Assembly: GCA_003117195.1 (NCBI GenBank)
Contig: BDSI01000034.1
Span: 310,001 to 374,000, forward strand
DNA from: Eudorina sp. 2006-703-Eu-15
Taxonomy: Eukaryota; Chlorophyta; Chlorophyceae; Chlamydomonadales; Volvocaceae
Direction of reading: 5' to 3'
Length of the DNA: 64,000 nucleotides
Numbering within the stretch: the stretch's first letter is position 1; each line of letters starts with the position of its first letter. Positions 57,406 through 64,000 of the stretch are shown piece by piece. The notes under the pieces were generated by a model. The model saw nothing but the letters and a program-made list of their open reading frames with translations, was not told where the DNA came from and made no database searches. A program made the position numbers and the translations under genes.

Positions 57406-59745
57406 AATAATAATGCTTGGTGCTCGGCGGCAAGCCCCTGCTTTGTGCACGGCCGCATGCCACTGTGCTGGGAGCCTGGGACGCACAGTCCGCCTGCGCC
57501 TGCAAGGCGAGCAAGCACCTTTCCTGGTGATGCTTCCTGATGCCCAACAGCTTTCGATTCCTGCTCGGTGGTCGCCCTTGCAAGGATCCGCCCTAAGTGT
57601 GTACGGTCCTGCTGCGGTCCAGCCTGGGGCTGGCCGCCCAGAAGGGTGGGCACTGGGCAGGGGTGACCCTCGCTCTCCTGCAGGCCGGGATGCCCCTAGC
57701 TCTCCCGCAATCTGTGCTTTGGATTTGGAGAGTCGGTCAGGTTAGGTGCTGGCCTGCGCGCTGCGTCGTGTATGCTGTTCCTGGCCTGGCCGGTCGCCGG
57801 CTGGTTCTTTTGCGTCGTGGTGGCTTCTCACACTCGGCTCTTAGGTGTTGGTTTGGCAGCACTTTGTGTCATTTCGGAAGCTTATTGTCGTTACTTTCTC
57901 AGGGCTGGGTTGGCATTCCCTCTATGGGCTTCCCGGGCAGGGCCCGTCTTTTGCGTCCCTCCGGTCGGCCCCTGGGGTAGGAGGACCACAGTCCGTCTGC
58001 TCTTGCACGCCGAGCGAGCAGCTTAAGGCGCGGCCCCCCTGTCCTGAACCCTCAACTGACGCACGGCACGATCAGCGGATCAGGGGCAGATGGTGTGCTG
58101 TGCAGGCGATAAACCACGGCAGCGCAACAATTTCGGTTTGTGGGGCTGCGGGCACACCCTGTACACGTCCGCGTCAATCACGCCCTGGTCTTCCCTTGTT
58201 TACGCCATGGGCATGGTGTCATATCCGTCCAGCGGTAACATGGTCCAGGGTCTCCCTCGTAACCGTTGCATTGTAAGCCAGGGTACCAAGCATACGATCA
58301 TTTCCGGGGCAACCGAAGGGTGTCGTACTGAGAGGAACTGTGTCACGAGATGGCCGGGGGGTGTCTGCTAACATTAAAGTACCGCTGGTGCTGTGCGTGC
58401 GTCTAGAGGAAAGCGCCCCAAAGCGCACATGTCAGTGTCAAGCTCGCGAGAATTGTCAGACCAGGTCAGACGCCTGCCGGCACGTGATCATTGACGTGAT
58501 CCCGACGGTTAGCCATGGGGCTTCGCTGCAAGACGCATCAGGCTTCTTTAAGGCATTGTAAAATACAAAGTTTAATAAATACAAAGTTTTTAGTCAATAA
58601 ATGCGCACGGCCACACTTCGTTTCGTGCGGCGAACTCCCAGTGTGACTCAAGATGGGAAACGTTTGGGCAGCTACCATGGACTATCCCTACCTCGGCGCT
58701 AAGTCGCATACTGCATTGATATCCTGGTGTTGCCAACGCAAAAAACAGGTCTTGCTTATGCATAAAGCAACAAAAATGTCCCGCTGAGGGTTACCTAGTT
58801 ATCGCTGCGTAAAGTTATAAGTCAATGTGAAGCACCACGACATCTATATGTTGCAGTAATAAGCGCAATGATGCCTGTGTTGCCTTCCAGCCTCGCTGTC
58901 GAATCTCTCTCATCGGATTCCCAGACCAATTCAGGCACGACCTTCAACAAATGCTTGCGCTGTAAAGCAATTCTTTTGCTTGACGTGCATGACTAGATTA
59001 AACTGTGTCTATTCTACAGGTTGGACACTTCACCACATCGGACGACTGCCAATGTAAGTAGAGGCACACCACGGTGGTTCAGCAAGGAGAGAAACCAGAT
59101 AATTATGATAATATGCCAGAGCATGTTGTAAAGAATATGTTTTCGGTGCTTGTCGGCCCCCAAACAAGCCAAACAAGGCGGCACGCATGTGGCGATTCGC
59201 CAGCAATAAACCTGCAATACTTGCTTTACAGTATTATCGAAAAAAGTTTTAGTCTTGGCACTTGCGGACGTTGTAACAGTCGTGCGTCGGACGTGATGCA
59301 GAAGCACCCAATGATTACAGAAATTCGCTAAGATGGCATAATTATAATCTTTTGTCCTACGAATGATGCAAAGTTCTGGCTCTTGTTAACCTGATGGCCT
59401 AACGAAACAGATGGACTTCTTCGTACAATCGCGGAATGTTTCATGTACGTCGTTAGCTTACCCTTATCATTAGCAGCATCCCCATGCAGCGTAACATATC
59501 CTGATGAGCAGTGGAGGTGGACCGTAAGACCGCTTCATAGGTTCTACCTGGGTGTTTTTGGTCAGTACACACTCTGAAATGCATTGTAGATTATTGCAAT
59601 AGGCGAAGCCATATGCTTAGAACCCTAAGCATTTTCTTTGGAGAGATGGCATCTAGACTCGGCGTTTTTGTGAACACAACCTTCTTGGCGCGCTGACAGC
59701 AGAAGGCTGAGTCGGCAGCTTTGCCGTTTTCCTGATACATTCTGA
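57406..59745. other. Gap between the LINE pair and the beta-propeller gene
   Basis: 57406-58560 is GC-rich with several short open frames and no recognised motif; a TGTAA word occurs at 58557. 58560-59740 is AT-rich. On the minus strand near 59040-58995 a short frame reads VVKCPTCRIDTV before a stop, preceded by a CAG that could be a splice acceptor; this resembles the end of a RING finger, but no matching first half was found. No gene is called. Confidence 0.45.
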
Positions 59746-62700
59746 ATGAGCCAACATCTTTGGCCTTTGGCCCAGGCCCAGGAAGGGGCCCGGCTAGCTG
59801 TAGAGCAGCTCGTGGACAGTGCTAGACGTAGCAAGATACACAAACAGCAGTGTTATGCGGTTGCAACAATTGCACAAGAAGCGTTTCGACGACTTGAGCT
59901 GGTGAGTCTCGCGCACCACAGTTGCTTTAGGTTGCGGCCCGCCCCGACTGCGCATGGTTAATGGAGCCGGCTATATCAAGATGTCATGAGCTTGGATTGC
60001 ACTTTAGGCTGGGGCTTTGTTCCCGTAGGCGCTGTCGGGGGCGGCGATCGGCAAGTGCCCAAAGCGCAATTTGCTCATTTCAACGGTGTTCACATTGCAG
60101 GGTGTGCTCGAAAGGCCAGATGATCCTCTTAGCCTTTTCTCAGCAGCCGCGCGACTCTGTGCTGTCGCCAACAGCTCTCGTACCTGTGTGGAGAGCCTCG
60201 GTAACCCCAGTCGCCTGGGGCGATTGACAGCAACAATCTTTACCAATCCGTGAGTTGCCTTAAAACTGTGGTCTGATAGGACGTTGGAATTTTGCTGGTG
60301 AGGCCACGTTACGGAGATGAATGGCAACACTGGCGAATCGCTGGCGTCGCCGTTTCACGTGATCCCACATCTCGTGCGGAGCCCGATGTGGATTCGACTA
60401 TATGTTTGATAGGATGCTGCATTCCCCTACTGCACGGACCATGGATGCTGCACGGGCACGGAGGGCGGCGCAACTGCATCCCGGCGTGTCCGCCTCCTGC
60501 ATACAGTGTCTCCGAATCCGGAAAAACATGTGCACGACTTGGGTTTGCACCACCGCACGCGTAACCCCCGGTACATGGATGTGCTTTGCTGGTACACTGG
60601 CGCCTCGGCCCGAGTTTGCATTCCCGAATCACGTCTACATCCCCATCTCTTACGTCCTTCCCGCCTCCTGCTCCTGTTTCGTCCCTTTGGAACCTCCCGG
60701 TCCTGCACCCTCCTGAGTCTCAAACAGACGGAACAAAGCCGAACGTCTGCTTTCCGAGCAAGTCGAGGCCTTCCGGCAGTTCCTGGAATTTTACAGCAGC
60801 GTGCTGCCCACGGTGCCGCCTGGCAGCGTGCCGCCCCTCCGGGTCGCCACCGGCAGCAGCCGGAACCTGGCCCACGCCAACTCCACGCCTCAGACCCCCT
60901 GGAACGCCCAACCCTCCACCGCCCGAGAAAAGTGGCTCTACCTGGTGGATGGCCTGGGCCTGCGGACGGGCGGGTCCTCTCTGGGCCCGCCTTGGTCCGC
61001 CGCCGAGCGCAGCCTGCAGAACACCGACATGACGCCGCGTCAGCGGGATCCCGCGCGCGTCGACCGCCTGACCACAAGCCCCGGCGGGGCGTCGGCCCTG
61101 CGTGGGGGCCCGGGCAGCGAGGTGATGCCGATATCCCCCAGCGCCGGCAGCGAGGAGGCGGACACGCTGCGCAGCCTGCCGTTCCGGCAGCGCTCCGTGC
61201 GCCCGAGCGACGGCAACCCGGTGCAGCGGCTGTGCTTCATGCGCGGTGCGGGCGGGGAGGCAGCGGCGGTGCAGCTAATGGTGGTCATGAGTCGCCAGGT
61301 GGGGCAGGGCTGCCGGGGGTGTGTGGGAAAGGGGATGCAGGTCGCCTTGACAGTGACAAGCTAGGGCAAGAGCGTGCTAGTGTTTGCGCGCGTGTGTATA
61401 ACAGTTCCCAGCTAGGTGATGAAGGCTGTTAAAGGAAGGCGTGCGTGTGTGCGGGGAGGCGGGAGTTCGGGTTTCAGCTGGGAACATGGTCGAGCGGCCA
61501 GGGTCGACCCTGGCCGGGCGTTGGAAGGTGCTCTTCACACAGTGGTTCAAGCGGTCTGTTACGGTGAGCGCCATGTGCGGGGGAGAGAGGGGGCGAGTGC
61601 GCAGGAGCAGTTCACGGACACGGCTGGGCATGCCACGGTGGGGAAGGCACGGGATGTCATGGCATGGCGTCGCTGAGTGAAGGGCGGGGAACGAGGCGCC
61701 GCGTGTGAGGAGGGCCGGGCAGGATGCGTGTAGGGCCGGTTGCAGGACCGCGTGGGGGAGGGTCGGGTGGATGGTGGGTCGACGGCTGGAAGTGCAGCGT
61801 GGGCTTGGGGGCGTGGTCGGACGGGCTCACATTATCTTGGCCGATGGGCAAGTGTAAAGTTTGCGCGATGGGGTGGTGTAAGCAACGCGGGCCTCGAGGA
61901 TGATCAGGCGGCGGTTGCCCACATGTCGCTTTCACCAGAGATCCATTCCTTCCAGTTTGGATCTTAACGCTTTGAATTTCAAATCGTGATCTCCCCCCAG
62001 ATTGAGGTGTACAGCGCTGCGCTGGACTCGTTCCATTCAGATACACCTCTGGATTTGGAGGCACAGCAGGTGACGGCGACGGCGTTGTACGAGCCCACCA
62101 TCGACTTGATCACCGGGCACCGCGGCGGCACTGTGCTGGTGTACGGCAGGGTCGGCGCGGTGCTGTCGGCGAGCGCCAAGAGCCTGCGGGGCGGCATGCT
62201 GTCCGCCGCCACCGCCGCCGCGACGGCGGCACAGCAGGCGGGCGTGCCGCTGGTGATCCGCCTGAGTCGCACGGCCGTCACGGCGCTGCACTGCGTCCCG
62301 GCCATCGAGCTGGAGGCGGCGACAGCCGCCGCCGCCGCCGCGGCGGCGGCGAACACCGCCGCGGCGGCGGGTGCGACGTCCCAGGAAGCCGGAAAGGAGG
62401 CAGCAGCGCCCGGCAGCGGCGGCGGCGGCGCGATGACGGGTGTGGACGAGGCGAGTAACGGAGCGCGCGCAGGACCCAGTACTGGCGGCGGCGCGGGCGC
62501 GCCAGCGGTGCCATCCATGGATGCTATCGCCACTGGTGCCGTCGGATCGTGTACGACAGATGACGTGCTGTTGTTCACTGGCGACGCCACGGGGCGGGTG
62601 ATGGCGGTTCGATACAGCCGCGTGCAACCGGAGGTACAGGCGACGACTGTCTTCACCACCGGCAGGAGGACCCCCTCGCGCAAGCCCGCTGATGCCAACG

Positions 62701-63673
62701 GCAGCGGCGGCGGTGCCGGAAGCGGCGGCGGTGCGGCCGGCAGCGGCGGCGGTGCGGCCGGCAGCGGCGGCGGTGCGGGCGGCAGCGGCGGCGGTGCGGG
62801 CGGCAGCGGCTCGTCGCTGTTGGAGCAGCCCAGCAGCCCGGAGGTGACCAACCTGCTGTACAGGTCGGGTTGTTTGTTGGTTAGTACGGCAACTGAAATG
62901 TACTCGATCCGAGTGCTGAGCGCCCCGCAGCAGACAGCCTCGGGAAAGGGAGGCGCCGGAGGCGCCAATGGCGGCGACGGCGCGCAGGGCGGCGGCGCCG
63001 CCGACGCCAACGGCAACGGCAGCGTCGCGACTCGGACCGTCTCCCTGCCGCAGTCGTCGTCGGTCAACCTGCTGTCCCCCGCGTCATCGGCCATGCCGGG
63101 ACGGGGCGGCAACATGGGCGCGCACGCCGGCGGTGCCGCCGCGACGCCTGCGGGGAACGGCAACGGCAGCGGCTCGTCCGAGCCCATCATCCGGCGGGGG
63201 CCCCTGAGCCTCCAAGCCACGCTGGTGGATTCCTTCACCTTCGCGGAGTTCGACAGCTGCACCGCCCTGGTCGCGATCGACTGGCCGGTGCCCGGCGGCG
63301 GCAGCTCGCCCCCGTCGCGATCCACGAGCGGGGAGGCGGGTGCGCCCGCCATGGCGCCCGTGACGCCGGACCGCACCGCCAGCTTCCCCGTCTCGGCCGC
63401 CTCGGGCCTGGGGCTGGGCCTGGGCCCGACCAGCAATGAGAACAGCTCTCTGGCGATTTGGGGAATCGGCTCGGCCCGGAGCGGCGGCGCGGCCGCCAGC
63501 AGCGGCGGCGCGGGCGCGGGGGCGGCGGCGCGCTGTCCCAAGTTCGTGGCGGCGAAGCAGGGCCCCTGGCGGATGCTGTCGGCGCACGTGAGCGGGCAGC
63601 TGCTCATGTGGGATGTGACGGCCGGCAGGCTGCAGCTCATCTGCGCGATTGGACAGCCGGGCCCACCGATCCT
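59746..63673 (+). CDS. Beta-propeller (WD40-like) protein, 3' end outside window
   Basis: Exons seen: 59746-59901, 60101-60249, 60728-61298, 62001-63673. Phases agree at every join, and the last exon ends at a GTAAGC donor, so the gene continues past the window. The start ATG has an in-frame stop immediately before it. The N-terminal 120 residues look helical (ARLAVEQLVDSARRSKIHKQ, SEQVEAFRQFLEFYSSVLP), perhaps a helix bundle. A Ser/Pro-rich linker follows, then blade-like strands: VQRLCFMRG, IEVYSAALDSF, DLITGHRGGTVLVYGR, LLFTGDATGRVMAVRYSR, CLLVSTATEMYSIRVLS, LSAHVSGQLLMWDVTAGRL. Between blades lie long Ala/Gly/Ser inserts, including a run of Ser-Gly3-Ala units near 62700-62810. The family is not recognised; a scaffold role is typical of such proteins, but this is inference. 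Confidence 0.7.
62700..62812 (+). repeat. GGCAGCGGCGGCGGTGCG tandem repeat within coding exon
   Basis: About six imperfect 18-bp units coding Gly-Ser-Gly-Gly-Gly-Ala, in frame inside exon 4 of the beta-propeller-like gene. It lengthens a loop between two strand segments and probably varies in number between strains. Confidence 0.85.
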
Positions 63674-64000
63674 GTAAGCGGGGGAGGAGAGGGGAGTGCG
63701 GCGGGTGTGCCTAAGAAAAGAAACCCGCGCGACTCGGCGTGCGTGTATGCTTAGGTCGGTGTGCGTACGTGTGTTGCTTAGGCAGGCAGGCAGGCAGGAC
63801 GGTGTGCGTATGTGTGTGTATAGGGGGCTGTCAAGGACGCGTTGATCGCGGTTCTTTGCTGTGAGGGACGTTCAGGCTCTACTTGCTCGGGGCCGCCCAG
63901 AGATGGAGCAGGTTGGGCCGGGGTAGGGGCGGCACTGGGGCGTGGTGACGTGGGCCGGGGCATAGTCGGGAGCGTAGCCGGGATGGGGCGGGCAGGTTGG
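63674..64000. other. Intron of the beta-propeller-like gene to window end
   Basis: Starts at the GTAAGC donor. Contains short CAGG and GTGTGT runs near 63780-63820. No further exon with clear continuation is visible before the window ends. Confidence 0.5.

Noticed and set aside
61979..63640. 553-codon minus-strand frame opposite the beta-propeller-like exon
   Set aside because: Shadow frame with low-complexity Ala/Pro content; the plus frame has splice sites and matching phases.

Overview
The window looks like nuclear DNA of a volvocine (chlamydomonadalean) green alga. Genes are GC-rich and intron-dense with GT/AG introns. There is an octotricopeptide (OPR) protein, an Ala/Gln-rich GIP1-like protein, TGTAA poly(A)-type signals, G-rich simple repeats and AT-richer, repeat-filled gaps. 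The species cannot be named from the sequence.

Positions 422-39289 hold a same-strand array of five cytochrome P450 units sharing one 13-exon plan. Splicing them by eye gives three intact frames: A (422-6240, 587 aa), C (16990-22849, 598 aa) and E (31604-39289, 670 aa). B (8386-12990) is a pseudogene with many lesions, and D (about 28330-29000) is a 3' remnant. All three intact copies keep an N-terminal membrane anchor, a proline hinge, the I-helix E-T pair, ExxR, PERF and the FxxGxRxCxG heme loop. They are most like the CYP711/CYP3 clans; the substrate is unknown.

The gaps in the array carry dispersed repeats, a 0.6-kb GGGGT array, three hAT-like MITEs (two with exact 8-bp target-site duplications), a near-perfect long hairpin (24051-24233), LINE 3' fragments, and a proline-rich minus-strand coding relic with a cysteine cluster (about 25.6-26.6 kb).

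Positions 40765-45629 hold a five-exon minus-strand OPR protein gene, probably an organelle RNA factor. Upstream of it and divergent is a plus-strand gene (46289-50785, 4 exons, 1045 aa) for a GIP1/UBAP2-like protein with a UBA-like N-terminus, an RGG tract and a Gln-rich region.

Positions 52618-57405 are two 5'-truncated LINE copies arranged head-to-head, each keeping the reverse-transcriptase C-terminal region and a CCHC-like zinc motif. The right end (59746 onward) starts a multi-exon gene for a beta-propeller-like protein that runs off the window.

Exon boundaries were chosen by eye from GT/AG sites, frame continuity and agreement among P450 copies. The summed exon lengths of copies A, C and E and of the GIP1-like gene are all divisible by three.
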